Below, piece by piece: positions 18,389 to 27,461 of a stretch of 64,000 nt of DNA. The notes under the pieces are model-generated. The model was not told the origin of the DNA. It saw nothing but the letters and a program-made list of their open reading frames with translations, and made no database searches. The stretch spans positions 1,121,501 through 1,185,500 of the forward strand of contig NZ_CP014167.1 in assembly GCF_001685395.1 (NCBI RefSeq). Reading direction: 5' to 3'. A program made the translations under genes and the position numbers. Positions within the stretch are counted from its first letter, which is position 1. The number at the start of each line of letters is the position of its first letter. The DNA is from Paenibacillus yonginensis. GTDB lineage: Bacteria; Bacillota; Bacilli; Paenibacillales; Paenibacillaceae.

Positions 18389-18418
18389 GCATGGCAACCT
18401 AAATTTGTCGGCATACTA
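18388..18418 (+). promoter_or_regulatory. sigma-G promoter of tepA
   Basis: -35 TGCATG at 18388-18393 and -10 CATACTA at 18412-18418, spacing 18. The -10 is an exact sigma-G consensus and the -35 differs from TGMATA at one base. B. subtilis ymfB/tepA is known to be made in the forespore under sigma-G. Confidence 0.7.
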
Positions 18419-18450
18419 AGCGGCGTAACGAAGCCGAAAGGAATGAGGAC

Positions 18451-19230
18451 ATGAGCGAACGATTTGTTATGAAAGATACAGAGAACGAAACTCCCGAACC
18501 GTCTCCGTCCCCTTCCCCTGCGCCTGCAGGGCCAGAGGGAACCGGTTCTCAAGTCATGGAAGCGATTCAGCAGCTGGGGCAAACCGCCGTCCCTGCAGCG
18601 GAAGCCTCCAATATATACTGCCTGACCATCATCGGCCAGATTGAAGGCCATATTATGCTGCCGCCGCAAAATAAAACAACCAAATATGAGCATCTGATTC
18701 CCCAGCTGGTAGCGGCCGAACAAAATCCGAAAATCGAAGGTATTCTGGTGATGCTGAACACGGTGGGCGGAGATGTCGAAGCCGGATTGGCGATTGCGGA
18801 AATGATCTCTTCGCTGACAAAACCGACCGTAACCGTAGTCATTGGCGGGGGGCACAGCATAGGGGTTCCGATTGCCGTCTCCTCCGACTATTCGCTGATT
18901 GCGGAAAGCGCTACGATGACCATTCACCCGATTCGCATGACAGGGCTTGTAATCGGGGTGCCGCAAACCTTTGAGTACATCGAGAAAATGCAGGAACGAG
19001 TCGTCAAATTCGTCACAAGCCACTCGGCGATTACGGAGAAGAAGTTCAAGGAGCTGATGTTCAAAACCGGCGAATTGAATCGGGATATCGGAACGGCCGT
19101 AGGCGGCTCGGATGCTGTGAAATACGGACTGATTGATGCGCTCGGCGGAATTGGAGACGCGATGCTTAAGCTGAACAGTTTGATCCAAGCCAAAAAGACA
19201 CTTTCCGCTCAAGGGGGACTGCAGCAATGA
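18451..19230 (+). CDS. tepA: ClpP-like serine protease TepA (YmfB)
   Basis: A ClpP-fold protease without an ATPase partner nearby. In B. subtilis YmfB is a forespore protein that helps spore outgrowth by degrading small acid-soluble proteins; an older name links it to protein translocation. The 259-residue product has a Pro/Ser-rich N-terminal stretch (residues ~14-30), then the ClpP core with the nucleophile in [11 protein letters not shown] (~131-141), the histidine in TIHPIRM (~155), and an acidic third residue further on. The ATG follows GAATGAGGAC; it overlaps ylzJ by four bases. A sigma-G-type promoter lies directly upstream. Confidence 0.9.
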   Translation: MSERFVMKDTENETPEPSPSPSPAPAGPEGTGSQVMEAIQQLGQTAVPAAEASNIYCLTIIGQIEGHIMLPPQNKTTKYEHLIPQLVAAEQNPKIEGILVMLNTVGGDVEAGLAIAEMISSLTKPTVTVVIGGGHSIGVPIAVSSDYSLIAESATMTIHPIRMTGLVIGVPQTFEYIEKMQERVVKFVTSHSAITEKKFKELMFKTGELNRDIGTAVGGSDAVKYGLIDALGGIGDAMLKLNSLIQAKKTLSAQGGLQQ

Positions 19231-19457
19231 GTATTTATACGATTGTGCCGGAAGAAGCGTTGTGGGAAGGGTATGAAACGCAAGAAAATTATGTGGAGCT
19301 GGAGCTTGGCGGTGTGCTTATGCAGGTGCGGTTGGAGGCGGATCATAAAGCGACCATCGTCCGGCTGCTGCGATGCGGTTTGGAGGATTATTTGAATCCG
19401 GCTTACGCGCCGGGACAAGAGATCGCCTTTATGCCTGTTTTGATGAAAAAGCCGTAA
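19227..19457 (+). CDS. ylzJ: YlzJ-like small protein
   Basis: A 76-residue protein of the YlzJ family, found in spore formers right after tepA. It starts [17 protein letters not shown] and is rich in acidic and aromatic residues, with no membrane segment. Its ATG overlaps the tepA stop (ATGA), so it is translationally coupled and probably forespore-expressed. No function is known; the constant pairing suggests a partner or regulator of TepA. Confidence 0.85.
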   Translation: MSIYTIVPEEALWEGYETQENYVELELGGVLMQVRLEADHKATIVRLLRCGLEDYLNPAYAPGQEIAFMPVLMKKP

Positions 19458-19494
19458 CGGGCGCGGGATTCCTCTAGGTACCCTCCAGAGAATA

Positions 19495-19503
19495 TGGTAT
19501 AAT
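19495..19503 (+). promoter_or_regulatory. extended -10 promoter of spoIIIE
   Basis: TGG-TATAAT at 19495-19503, an extended -10, 20 bases before the GTG start. No good -35 at 17 bases. Transcription from tepA could also read through, since no terminator is visible. Confidence 0.5.
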
Positions 19504-19523
19504 ATTCATCTGGAGGTGTTCCT

Positions 19524-22319
19524 GTGGCCGGTAAGAAACGCAAGAGAAAAAAGACAGCTTTAACCCGCATTTTAAAATATGAAATCTACGGGATCATCCT
19601 GATTACTTTGTCCATTATTGCCTTGTCAGGGGAAGCAGCGGTTGGCAGATCGCTGTCTAAAATGGCGGCCCTGATGTTGGGCAAATTTTATTTTGTCATT
19701 CCGCTTATCGGCATTTATGCCGGACTTACGGTGATGATTCAGCGCCATTGGCCCAATAAATGGACCAGCAGAAAAAGCGGCCTGGTATTGGTCGTGTTGT
19801 CTTTTGCGCTGATGAGCACGATTTCCGCCATGGAATTAAAGCTGACGCCTGTCGGGGCTTTAACGCCAAACCATATTTTTAACCAAACCCGGATTGATTT
19901 GCAGCAAGCGTTAAGTATGCCCGGGTATGGCGGGGCGGTATCTATCTTTAAATTGGATATCAGCGGCGGATACATAGGAGCGGCCGAATTTGCGCTGCTC
20001 AGCATGCTTTTTGGCCTGACCGGCAGCAAACTGATTTTAATTGTGATGTTTGCCATCAGTTTTATGCTTATTACGAATCTATCATTTGTAGAACTGGGAA
20101 GGCTGGTTCGGACCCGGGTGTTTAATCTGGGAGAAGTAATTTCCCGCAAATTGCGGACGCTCCGAGCGGTTCCCGCCGGGCAGAAGCGAAAGGCAAAGCC
20201 GGCTGCGGTCAAGGCGTCTGCTGCTCCGGCCTTTGATCCGGACGACGATGACGAGGATTACGATCCGGAGTCTGAAATTCCGTCTGGCCCGGCAGCTCCG
20301 AAGAAGCCGGTTTTCTTTCAGCTTCTTGGTTTTAAAGGCAATCGTCAGGAGCGGCAGCCATTGATGGATGAAGCCGATTTGGACGCTCCTTTTGAAGACA
20401 ATGCCTCCCCGGCGATTATTACAGGGCCTGCTTCGGATACTGCTGATTCGGTAGACTGGAACGAGGTTAAGTTTAGCGGCGGGTTTGACCGTACTGAACC
20501 TGCGGCCGAGCTGAATCCGCGGCAGGAAGAAGAGCGGGGGTTGATTATTCGCGATTTCTTCGATCATATTCGCAAGGAGAATGGGGATTACGAGGATGAT
20601 CATGAAGAGACATTTTATTCTTCTGTTGCGGAACATGGGAACCGAGTGGGACAAGACTATGGAGCGGGGGACGAATCAGGTTATGAAGGCCCTCAAGCTA
20701 ACAGTCCGGTGAACCAGGAGCAGGAAGAAGTGTTCGGACAGCATGGGGAAGGTGCCTCTGGCATGGATCTTGAAGAAGAGGATACTCTGAATCCAGGGTC
20801 GGCAGCCATAAAGGAAGAGGGAACAGCAGGAGGCGCTGGAAGCGGTGAACATGCTGAGCAGCCGGCTCAGGCAGAACCGCCCAAACCCAAGCCTAAACCT
20901 TATAAGCTGCCGCCTTTCCGTCTGCTGGAGAGACCAAGCGACGGGAATAAAGGCGGAGATCAGGCCGATTATATGAATACGGCACGTAAGCTGGAGGCCA
21001 CGCTGGAAAGCTTTGGAGTCAGAGCGCGGGTGCTTGAGGTTGTACGCGGACCTGCGGTGACGCGGTATGAAATCCAGCCGGATATCGGGGTCAAGGTCAG
21101 CCGGATTGTCAATTTGACCGACGATATTGCGCTTGCTTTGGCGGCCAAGGATATTCGGATGGAGGCGCCGATTCCCGGCAAGTCCGCTATCGGCATCGAG
21201 GTGCCGAACAGCGAGGTTTCAATCGTGACGATGCGGGAGGTAATGGAAACAGCGACCTTCCAGAAAGCCGAGTCCAAGCTGTCGATCGCTTTTGGCCGTG
21301 ATATATCAGGGCAGACGATTGTGGGCAACCTGGCCAAGATGCCCCATTTGCTTGTAGCGGGTGCGACCGGTTCGGGGAAATCCGTATGTATTAACGGGAT
21401 TATTACGAGTATTTTGTTTAAAGCCAAGCCGGATGAAGTGAAATTTATGATGGTCGATCCTAAAATGGTCGAGCTTAATGTATATAACGGCATTCCGCAT
21501 CTGCTGGCACCGGTTGTGACCGATCCGAAGCGAGCCTCGCTGGCGCTCAAGAAAATTGTTGTCGAGATGGAGAAACGATATGAGAAGTTCTCCAAATCGG
21601 GCACCAGAAACATTGAAGGATACAACAATTTAATGAAAGACAATCCGGATGCCATCCTTCCTTATATCGTCGTTATTGTGGATGAGCTGGCCGATTTGAT
21701 GATGGTTGCCGCAAATGACGTCGAGGATGCGATCGCACGTCTGGCGCAGATGGCGCGGGCTGCCGGCATTCATTTGATCATTGCCACCCAGCGCCCGTCT
21801 GTAGACGTTATTACCGGGGTGATTAAAGCCAACATTCCTTCGCGGATTGCGTTTGGGGTATCCTCGCAGGTCGATTCGCGCACCATCCTTGATATGGCCG
21901 GAGCCGAGAAGCTGCTGGGCCGCGGGGATATGCTGTTTATGCCGATGGGAGCGTCCAAGCCGGTCCGCGTTCAAGGGGCCTTCATGAGCGACCAGGAGGT
22001 GGAGACAATCGTCCAGTATGTCAGCAGCCAGGGTCAAGCCGAATATGACGAAAGTCTGGTGCCGGAAGTGGACGATACCCAGCAGGAGATGGAAGAAGTG
22101 TTGGATGAGCTTTATGATCAGGCAGTCCAGATTATTCTGGAGGCGAAGCAGGCCTCCGTTTCTCTGCTGCAGCGGAGAATGCGGATCGGGTATACCCGGG
22201 CCGCCCGCTTGATTGATTCCATGGAAGCCCGCGGCATAGTAGGCCCTTATGAGGGCAGCAAACCAAGGGAAGTGCTGGTGTCTGCCGAGCAGTATAATCA
22301 AAACCGCATAAGCTCCTGA
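19524..22319 (+). CDS. spoIIIE: DNA translocase FtsK/SpoIIIE
   Basis: A septal DNA pump that moves the chromosome into the forespore during asymmetric division. The 931-residue protein has a basic N-terminus, four predicted membrane segments within residues ~20-185, a long acidic, Pro/Gly/Glu-rich linker (~215-455), then the alpha/beta motor with Walker [10 protein letters not shown] near 613, Walker [14 protein letters not shown] near 715 and [11 protein letters not shown], and a C-terminal winged-helix gamma domain ([19 protein letters not shown]) that reads polar DNA motifs. It is longer than B. subtilis SpoIIIE (787), mainly in the linker. GTG start after TGGAGGTGTTCC. Position next to tepA/ylzJ supports SpoIIIE rather than SftA. 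Confidence 0.94.
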   Translation: MAGKKRKRKKTALTRILKYEIYGIILITLSIIALSGEAAVGRSLSKMAALMLGKFYFVIPLIGIYAGLTVMIQRHWPNKWTSRKSGLVLVVLSFALMSTISAMELKLTPVGALTPNHIFNQTRIDLQQALSMPGYGGAVSIFKLDISGGYIGAAEFALLSMLFGLTGSKLILIVMFAISFMLITNLSFVELGRLVRTRVFNLGEVISRKLRTLRAVPAGQKRKAKPAAVKASAAPAFDPDDDDEDYDPESEIPSGPAAPKKPVFFQLLGFKGNRQERQPLMDEADLDAPFEDNASPAIITGPASDTADSVDWNEVKFSGGFDRTEPAAELNPRQEEERGLIIRDFFDHIRKENGDYEDDHEETFYSSVAEHGNRVGQDYGAGDESGYEGPQANSPVNQEQEEVFGQHGEGASGMDLEEEDTLNPGSAAIKEEGTAGGAGSGEHAEQPAQAEPPKPKPKPYKLPPFRLLERPSDGNKGGDQADYMNTARKLEATLESFGVRARVLEVVRGPAVTRYEIQPDIGVKVSRIVNLTDDIALALAAKDIRMEAPIPGKSAIGIEVPNSEVSIVTMREVMETATFQKAESKLSIAFGRDISGQTIVGNLAKMPHLLVAGATGSGKSVCINGIITSILFKAKPDEVKFMMVDPKMVELNVYNGIPHLLAPVVTDPKRASLALKKIVVEMEKRYEKFSKSGTRNIEGYNNLMKDNPDAILPYIVVIVDELADLMMVAANDVEDAIARLAQMARAAGIHLIIATQRPSVDVITGVIKANIPSRIAFGVSSQVDSRTILDMAGAEKLLGRGDMLFMPMGASKPVRVQGAFMSDQEVETIVQYVSSQGQAEYDESLVPEVDDTQQEMEEVLDELYDQAVQIILEAKQASVSLLQRRMRIGYTRAARLIDSMEARGIVGPYEGSKPREVLVSAEQYNQNRISS

Positions 22320-22341
22320 GGATGCATGCATCAGCCTGGAC

Positions 22342-22377
22342 AAAGGCCGCTTCAGCTTAAAGCTGGACGGCCTTTTT
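22342..22377 (+). terminator. terminator after spoIIIE
   Basis: Stem AAGGCCG/CGGCCTT with an inner CAGCT/AGCTG helix, followed by T5. Confidence 0.9.
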
Positions 22378-22392
22378 GCTTCGGCAAAAAGA

Positions 22393-22423
22393 TGCATAGG
22401 AACCTGAACCTGTTGTCATACTA
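22393..22423 (+). promoter_or_regulatory. sigma-G promoter of sleB
   Basis: -35 TGCATA at 22393-22398 and -10 CATACTA at 22417-22423, spacing 18: both elements match the sigma-G consensus TGMATA/CATACTA. sleB of B. subtilis is forespore-expressed under sigma-G. Confidence 0.8.
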
Positions 22424-22472
22424 AAGTTACCCACACTTGGTTAAACCACAGAGAAAGGTAGAGCTAAAGCGT

Positions 22473-23339
22473 ATGACAAATATGAAAAACTGGATTTCAG
22501 CCGGTTTGATGCTTACTCTTGTCGGCATGGTTTTGGGATCGTTATACTTCCATAAGCCGGAGAACAACGTTCCGCAAAACGGTCAGCCCGCTTCCGAATT
22601 GTCCAAACCCGCCTTCACTTCACAAGTGATGCAGGTTGGCGCATTTGGCCAGGATGTTTATGAATTGCAGGGACGTTTGAAATTCCTGGGTTTCTACAAG
22701 GGCAGCCTGGACAGCTATTATGGAACAGTAACCCGGGATGCTGTCTATACGTTCCAGAAGCAGTTTGGCATGAAGCCCGATGGTGTCGCCGGGGACAAAA
22801 CGAAATTAAAGCTTTATAATGCTACAAAGAATTGGAAGCCGGAAGCTTCCTCTTATAACCCGAACCCGAATCATGGCGCTGCATCCGGAGCCGGTCAATC
22901 CGGCGGCGCGGGGGATGCAGCCAATGGAGGGGCACAAGAATCGGATAACGACTCTTCATTGGGTTCGGCCAACGCTTTGAATCTGACGGAAAATGACCTT
23001 AAAATTATGGCCAATGCCGTCAACGGCGAAGCCCGGGGCGAGCCGTTCGAAGGCCAGGTAGCAGTAGCGGCCGTTATTTTGAACCGGGTGAAATCGCCGA
23101 GTTTTCCAAACACGGTTTCCGGCGTTATTTTTCAACCGGGTGCATTTACCGCGGTAGCGGATGGGCAAATCTGGCTTACGCCTAACGAATCGTCCCGGAA
23201 AGCCGTCCGACAGGCACTTAACGGCTGGGATCCCTCCGGCGGATGTTTGTATTACTTCAACCCGGAAACGGCCACCTCGAAATGGATTTGGAGCCGTCCT
23301 CAAGTGAAGACGATCGGAAAACATATTTTTTGCATGTAA
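22473..23339 (+). CDS. sleB: spore cortex-lytic enzyme SleB
   Basis: SleB is a lytic transglycosylase that cleaves cortex peptidoglycan during germination after export from the forespore. The 288-residue product has a signal or anchor segment at residues ~5-22, a peptidoglycan-binding domain (~50-110, GAFGQDVYELQGRLKFLGFY), a Gly/Asn/Ala-rich linker, then the catalytic Hydrolase_2 domain (~175-288) with the catalytic Glu in NGEARGEPFEGQVAVAAV and the conserved ending GKHIFC. The ATG at 22473 is preferred over the upstream TTG at 22437 because it puts the signal segment at the N-terminus. A sigma-G promoter lies just upstream. No ypeB follows, unlike B. subtilis. Confidence 0.9.
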   Translation: MTNMKNWISAGLMLTLVGMVLGSLYFHKPENNVPQNGQPASELSKPAFTSQVMQVGAFGQDVYELQGRLKFLGFYKGSLDSYYGTVTRDAVYTFQKQFGMKPDGVAGDKTKLKLYNATKNWKPEASSYNPNPNHGAASGAGQSGGAGDAANGGAQESDNDSSLGSANALNLTENDLKIMANAVNGEARGEPFEGQVAVAAVILNRVKSPSFPNTVSGVIFQPGAFTAVADGQIWLTPNESSRKAVRQALNGWDPSGGCLYYFNPETATSKWIWSRPQVKTIGKHIFCM

Positions 23340-23352
23340 CCATGCTTGGGCA

Positions 23353-23387
23353 GAAGCAGCCGGGAGTTCATCTTGGTTGCTTCTTTC
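23353..23387 (+). terminator. terminator after sleB
   Basis: Stem GAAGCAGCC/GGTTGCTTC (one G-U), 13-nt loop, then TTTCC; a modest T tract. Confidence 0.65.
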
Positions 23388-23462
23388 CTGTTAATTGGTA
23401 TAGAATGGAACTACATTTTCGGGACCATCTTAAATCAGTCTTTTGAAAAGGGGTTTTGACTC

Positions 23463-24743
23463 TTGACAACGATGCAGTTTGAACGAGGCGAAGTGAATCA
23501 TATCCGGATTCATGTGCTGCCAACCAAACGTTTCAAAACTTTTGCCGTTTCGCTTTACGCCGGCATTCCACTGAAGGAAGAACAAGTGACGCCTACGGCC
23601 TTAACACCGTTTGTGCTGCGCAGAGGTACAGCTTCTTATCCGGAAACAACTCAGTTCCGCGAACAGCTAGAGCATATGTACGGCGCCGGGTTTGGCTTTG
23701 ACGTATATAAGAGAGGTAATTATCAGCTGATTACGTTTCGTATGGATACGATTAATGACTCATTTGTGAAATCAGAGGATTCCCTTCTGGAGCAAACCTT
23801 TTCGTTCCTGGGTGAAGTCGTCACTAGGCCGCTTACAGAGAACGGAGCTTTCAAAGCATCTTATGTGAAAGCAGAGAAAGACAATGTGCGCAAGAAGCTG
23901 GAATCGATCATCAACGACAAGGCTAGATACGCGGCTGAACGTTGTATGGAGGAGATGTTTAAACAGGATGTTTACCGTCTAAATCCTCTGGGCAGCCGGG
24001 AGCAGCTGGAGAGCATTACCGAACAGAGCCTGTACCAGGCTTACGAAAAATGGCTGCAGCAGGCTCACCTGGATCTTTACGTGGTGGGGGATACTTCCCT
24101 GGAAGAAGTCTCAGCTTTGGTTAAGAAACATTTTCCGCTGAGTCGTTCCGCTTCCCCTTCTTATATCCCTGAAGAGGTGGAGTTTGAGCCAAGGGGAGTC
24201 AATAGTGTCACCGAGCGTTTGAATGTTAACCAGGGCAAACTGAACATGGGGCTCCGGACGCCGATCACTTATGGGGATGACCGTTATGCTTCGGCTTTGA
24301 TGTACAGCGGAATCCTCGGGAGTTATCCGCATTCCAAGCTGTTCGTTAATGTACGGGAGAAAGCCAGCCTCGCTTATTACGCTTCTTCACGGTACGACGG
24401 GCATAAAGGATTGGCTACCATCCAGTCGGGGATTGAAATCCAGAATTATGAGAAAGCGCTGACCATCATTAAAGAGCAGCTTGAGAGCTTGCGGCAAGGC
24501 GAAATCAGCGAGCTTGAAATGAGCCAGACCAAAGCAATGATCCGCAACCAGCTGCGGGAAATGCAGGATTCGGCGTTCGAGATGATCGCTTATGATTTCA
24601 ACCGTGTTTTGTCAGGCAAAGACCGTCCGGCGGAGCAGCTGCTGGAGCAGGTCGAAGCCGTTACCAAGCAGGATATCGTCAAGGCGGCGGAAACCTTCCA
24701 TTTGGACACGATTTATTTCCTGACAGGACAGAAGGAGGAATAA
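23463..24743 (+). CDS. ymfF: M16-like protein YmfF, zinc motif absent
   Basis: A 426-residue member of the M16 superfamily. The inverted zinc motif HxxEH expected near residue 60 is missing (the region reads FREQLEHMYGAGFGF), so it is probably the non-catalytic member of a pair with the next gene. The later M16 region SKLFVNVREKASLAYYASS is preserved. TTG start with AAAAGGGG at 9 bases; an in-frame ATG at 23472 has worse spacing. It is 3 bases from ymfH. In B. subtilis ymfF and ymfH are likewise adjacent; the substrate is unknown. Confidence 0.88.
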   Translation: MTTMQFERGEVNHIRIHVLPTKRFKTFAVSLYAGIPLKEEQVTPTALTPFVLRRGTASYPETTQFREQLEHMYGAGFGFDVYKRGNYQLITFRMDTINDSFVKSEDSLLEQTFSFLGEVVTRPLTENGAFKASYVKAEKDNVRKKLESIINDKARYAAERCMEEMFKQDVYRLNPLGSREQLESITEQSLYQAYEKWLQQAHLDLYVVGDTSLEEVSALVKKHFPLSRSASPSYIPEEVEFEPRGVNSVTERLNVNQGKLNMGLRTPITYGDDRYASALMYSGILGSYPHSKLFVNVREKASLAYYASSRYDGHKGLATIQSGIEIQNYEKALTIIKEQLESLRQGEISELEMSQTKAMIRNQLREMQDSAFEMIAYDFNRVLSGKDRPAEQLLEQVEAVTKQDIVKAAETFHLDTIYFLTGQKEE

Positions 24744-24746
24744 CCG

Positions 24747-26030
24747 GTGGAGAAGATTACTTACGATAAACTTCAGGAAACGCTCTATCATGAGAAAATG
24801 GAGAACGGGCTTGAGGTGTATGTACTGCCGAAACCCGGTTTCTCAAAAACATACGCCACCTTCTCAACCAAATACGGCTCGATCGACAATCATTTTAAAG
24901 TCGAAGGACAGGATGAAGTTAAGGTTCCCGACGGGATTGCTCATTTCCTGGAGCATAAAATGTTCGAGGAGCCGGAGGGGGATATTTTCTCCACCTTTGC
25001 TTCCCATGGTGCTTCCGCCAACGCGTTTACGAGCTTTAATCAAACCGTGTATTTGTTCTCGGCGACCGATTACGTATACGAGAACATTGAAACGCTGGTG
25101 AATTTCGTACAGAACCCCTATTTTACCGATCAGAACGTGGAGAAGGAGAAAGGCATTATCGGCCAGGAAATCAACATGTACCAGGACAATCCGGACTGGC
25201 GTGTTTACTTCGGATTGATCGAAGCTTTCTATAAGGTTCACCCGGTTCATATTGATATTGCCGGAACGGTTGAGTCCATCGGCACCATTACAAAGGAAAC
25301 CTTGTACACCTGTTACAACGCTTTCTACCATCCTAGCAATATGCTGCTGTTTGTTGTGGGCGGAGTTGATCCGGAGCAGGTACTCAAGCGGGTCCGGGAC
25401 AATCAGGCCGGCAAAAATTACAAGCCGCAGGGGAATATCGAACGTTTGTTTGATCAGGAACCTCATGCCGTAGCGGAAGCCAAAAAAGTCATCAAACTTC
25501 CGGTTTCTCTGCCGAAATGTCTGTTCGGCTTCAAGGATACCAAGGTCGGCTTGACGGGAGAGGCTTTGATCCGGCGCGACCTGGTCACCAAGCTGATGCT
25601 GGATCTGCTGTTTGGCTCGAGCACCAAGCTGTATCAGAAGCTGTATGATATGGAACTGATTTCGGACAGCTTCGGCCATGAATATAACAGTGATGAAAAT
25701 TATTCGTTCTCGGCCGTCGGCGGAGATACACGCGATCCGGATTTGCTGCTGTCAACGGTGAAGGAAGAAGTAACCAAACTGGCAGGAAGCGGCTTTGAAC
25801 GAACAGACTTTGAGCGGGCTGTGAAAAAGAAGATCGGCGGTCACCTGCGCATGCTGAATTCGCCGGAAAATATTGCCCATGAATTTACCCGCTACCGCTT
25901 CCGCGGAGGAGATTTGTTCTCCGTGGTTCAGCTGTACGAATCCATTACGCTGGATGAGGTGAATGAACGCCTGCGCGAGCACGCGGATTGGAACCAGCTG
26001 GCGGTATCGCTTGTGGTGAGTCCGGAGTGA
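24747..26030 (+). CDS. ymfH: M16 family zinc protease YmfH
   Basis: The likely catalytic partner of YmfF. The 427-residue protein keeps the inverted zinc motif HFLEHKMFEEPEG near residue 68 and the distal glutamate region GIIGQEINMYQDNPDW, with the C-terminal half TKLYQKLYDMELISDSFGHEY. GTG start immediately after GAAGGAGGAA at the ymfF stop. Its stop overlaps the preferred start of ymfI (GTGA). A paired active/inactive M16 dimer resembles mitochondrial processing peptidase; the target is not known. Confidence 0.9.
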   Translation: MEKITYDKLQETLYHEKMENGLEVYVLPKPGFSKTYATFSTKYGSIDNHFKVEGQDEVKVPDGIAHFLEHKMFEEPEGDIFSTFASHGASANAFTSFNQTVYLFSATDYVYENIETLVNFVQNPYFTDQNVEKEKGIIGQEINMYQDNPDWRVYFGLIEAFYKVHPVHIDIAGTVESIGTITKETLYTCYNAFYHPSNMLLFVVGGVDPEQVLKRVRDNQAGKNYKPQGNIERLFDQEPHAVAEAKKVIKLPVSLPKCLFGFKDTKVGLTGEALIRRDLVTKLMLDLLFGSSTKLYQKLYDMELISDSFGHEYNSDENYSFSAVGGDTRDPDLLLSTVKEEVTKLAGSGFERTDFERAVKKKIGGHLRMLNSPENIAHEFTRYRFRGGDLFSVVQLYESITLDEVNERLREHADWNQLAVSLVVSPE

Positions 26031-26788
26031 TTAACGGGGGAGAGAAGAACATCGGTGAAATGACCGTTCTGGTCACAGGCGGAAGCAGGGGGATTGGCGC
26101 CAAAATCGCCGAACGTTTCGCCGCGGTTGGCATGAATATCGTCATTCATTACAGCAAGTCGCACGAAGCGGCCAATGAAGTGGCCAGACGTTGCTTGGAG
26201 CTGGGGGCTAAAGTGTATACCGTATCCGCCGATTTGCGGAACAAGGAAGAGATTGCCCGAATGAAAAGCCGGCTCGAGGATCATGGCTTGCATCCGGATA
26301 TTCTGGTCAACAATGCGGGTGTTGCCAAATACGGCATGCTGGCTGACGTGACGGAAGATGATTGGGATGAAGTGATGGATGTCAACCTTAAGGGGGTCTT
26401 CCTGTGCAGTCAGGCTTTTATGCCTTATATGGTAGGCCAGAAATACGGGCGGATTATTAATGTCAGCTCGATTTGGGGCATCTCTGGCGCTTCCTGCGAA
26501 GTCGTTTATTCGGCAGCCAAAGGCGGGGTAAATGCCTTTACGAAGGCGCTGGCCAAAGAGCTTGCTCCGTCCGGAGTAACGGTGAACGCCGTGGCTCCCG
26601 GTGCGGTGCAAACCGAGATGATGAGCGGCTTCTCGGAGGAAGAGATCAGGCAGCTGGAGGAAGAAATACCTGCGGGCAGACTGGCGACGGCCGAGGAAAT
26701 CTCCTCGCTTGTGTATTTCCTGGCGCTGCCCGAGTCTGGGTATATCACGGGTCAGATCATCAGCCCAAACGGGGGCTGGATCACCTGA
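26027..26788 (+). CDS. ymfI: short-chain dehydrogenase/reductase YmfI (FabG-like)
   Basis: An SDR-family NAD(P)-dependent oxidoreductase, 253 residues. It shows the cofactor motif TGGSRGIG, NNAGV, the catalytic Ser in INVSSIWG, YSAAKGG (YxxxK) and PGAVQTEM, with the family ending TGQIISPNGGW. I chose the GTG at 26027, which overlaps the ymfH stop and has GGTGAG upstream; the ATG at 26060 is an alternative that gives a more typical SDR N-terminus. It resembles 3-oxoacyl-ACP reductases, but its place in the ymfFHI operon does not indicate fatty acid synthesis and the substrate is unknown. Confidence 0.85.
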   Translation: MINGGEKNIGEMTVLVTGGSRGIGAKIAERFAAVGMNIVIHYSKSHEAANEVARRCLELGAKVYTVSADLRNKEEIARMKSRLEDHGLHPDILVNNAGVAKYGMLADVTEDDWDEVMDVNLKGVFLCSQAFMPYMVGQKYGRIINVSSIWGISGASCEVVYSAAKGGVNAFTKALAKELAPSGVTVNAVAPGAVQTEMMSGFSEEEIRQLEEEIPAGRLATAEEISSLVYFLALPESGYITGQIISPNGGWIT

Positions 26789-26893
26789 TAGCTGCCGGGT
26801 TTAGACGCTTCTCGGCCCAACCCGGCAGGGGCCGATTTAAAAATCGCAGCCTGCGCCTGTTTATTTTACCACCTGCCTTGACCGTGTGGAGGC

Positions 26894-26924
26894 TGCATAA
26901 ATAAGCTCCTTTTATCACATATTA
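26894..26924 (+). promoter_or_regulatory. sigma-G (or sigma-F) promoter of ymfJ
   Basis: -35 TGCATA at 26894-26899 and -10 CATATTA at 26918-26924, spacing 18, fitting TGMATA/CATWHTA. It is the same architecture as the sites before tepA and sleB. Confidence 0.65.
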
Positions 26925-26972
26925 CGAGTGTTGACCCATTCCATTCGCTCAAGTGATAGGAGGAGTAAAACA

Positions 26973-27227
26973 ATGTCATCTGTACTGAATAATTTCGATT
27001 CCTGGAAAAAGTTCCTTGGCGAGCGCATCAAACATGCCGAAAATTCCGGCATGAGTGAAGAAACGATTGCGAATCTGGCTTTTGAAATCGGGGGCTTCCT
27101 TGAAGATAAAGTTGATCCGCAAAATGCTTCCAACCGTGCGCTGAAAGAACTTTGGGAAGTCGGAGACGAAGAAGAGCGCAGAACCATTGCCCGTTTGATG
27201 GTGAAGCTGGCCAAGAAAAACGCATAA
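26973..27227 (+). CDS. ymfJ: DUF3243 protein YmfJ
   Basis: An 84-residue helical protein of family DUF3243, close in length to B. subtilis YmfJ. It begins MSSVLNNFDSWKKFLGERI and contains ETIANLAFEIGGFLEDKVDP. The ATG at 26973 follows ATAGGAGGAG; the frame is open back to 26928 but has no ribosome site there. A forespore-type promoter precedes it and a strong terminator follows, so it is a single-gene unit. Its function is unknown; forespore expression is inferred from the promoter. Confidence 0.88.
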   Translation: MSSVLNNFDSWKKFLGERIKHAENSGMSEETIANLAFEIGGFLEDKVDPQNASNRALKELWEVGDEEERRTIARLMVKLAKKNA

Positions 27228-27309
27228 CAAGCGGTTGGGTGATAAGCTACACGACTTCCGCTTTCATTCGGCTTTGGTCCCGAATCGTATACGGTCTGAT
27301 ATGCGGCGG

Positions 27310-27332
27310 AAAGCTCCCGGGAGGGAGCTTTT
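27310..27332 (+). terminator. terminator after ymfJ
   Basis: Stem AAAGCTCCC/GGGAGCTTT with a 4-nt loop and TTTTC. Confidence 0.8.
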
Positions 27333-27359
27333 CGTATGTCTTGATTTTTATACCTCTGC

Positions 27360-27388
27360 TTGCCTTTCAATACCGTTTTCTATATCAT
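27360..27388 (+). promoter_or_regulatory. candidate promoter of ymfK-rodZ
   Basis: TTGCCT at 27360-27365 and TATCAT at 27383-27388, spacing 17; gives a ~70-nt leader before ymfK. Confidence 0.45.
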
Positions 27389-27461
27389 TAAAAATGATGT
27401 GTTGTTCGTGAGTTATGGCGAGTTTGATCGGATGGGAAGGAATCATGTCCTCCATTGTCGA

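Noticed and set aside
16909-19227. A 772-codon open frame on the minus strand opposite the RNase J and tepA genes
   Set aside because: It runs across two conserved plus-strand genes and a terminator, has no ribosome site and no recognisable motif; it is a codon-usage shadow.
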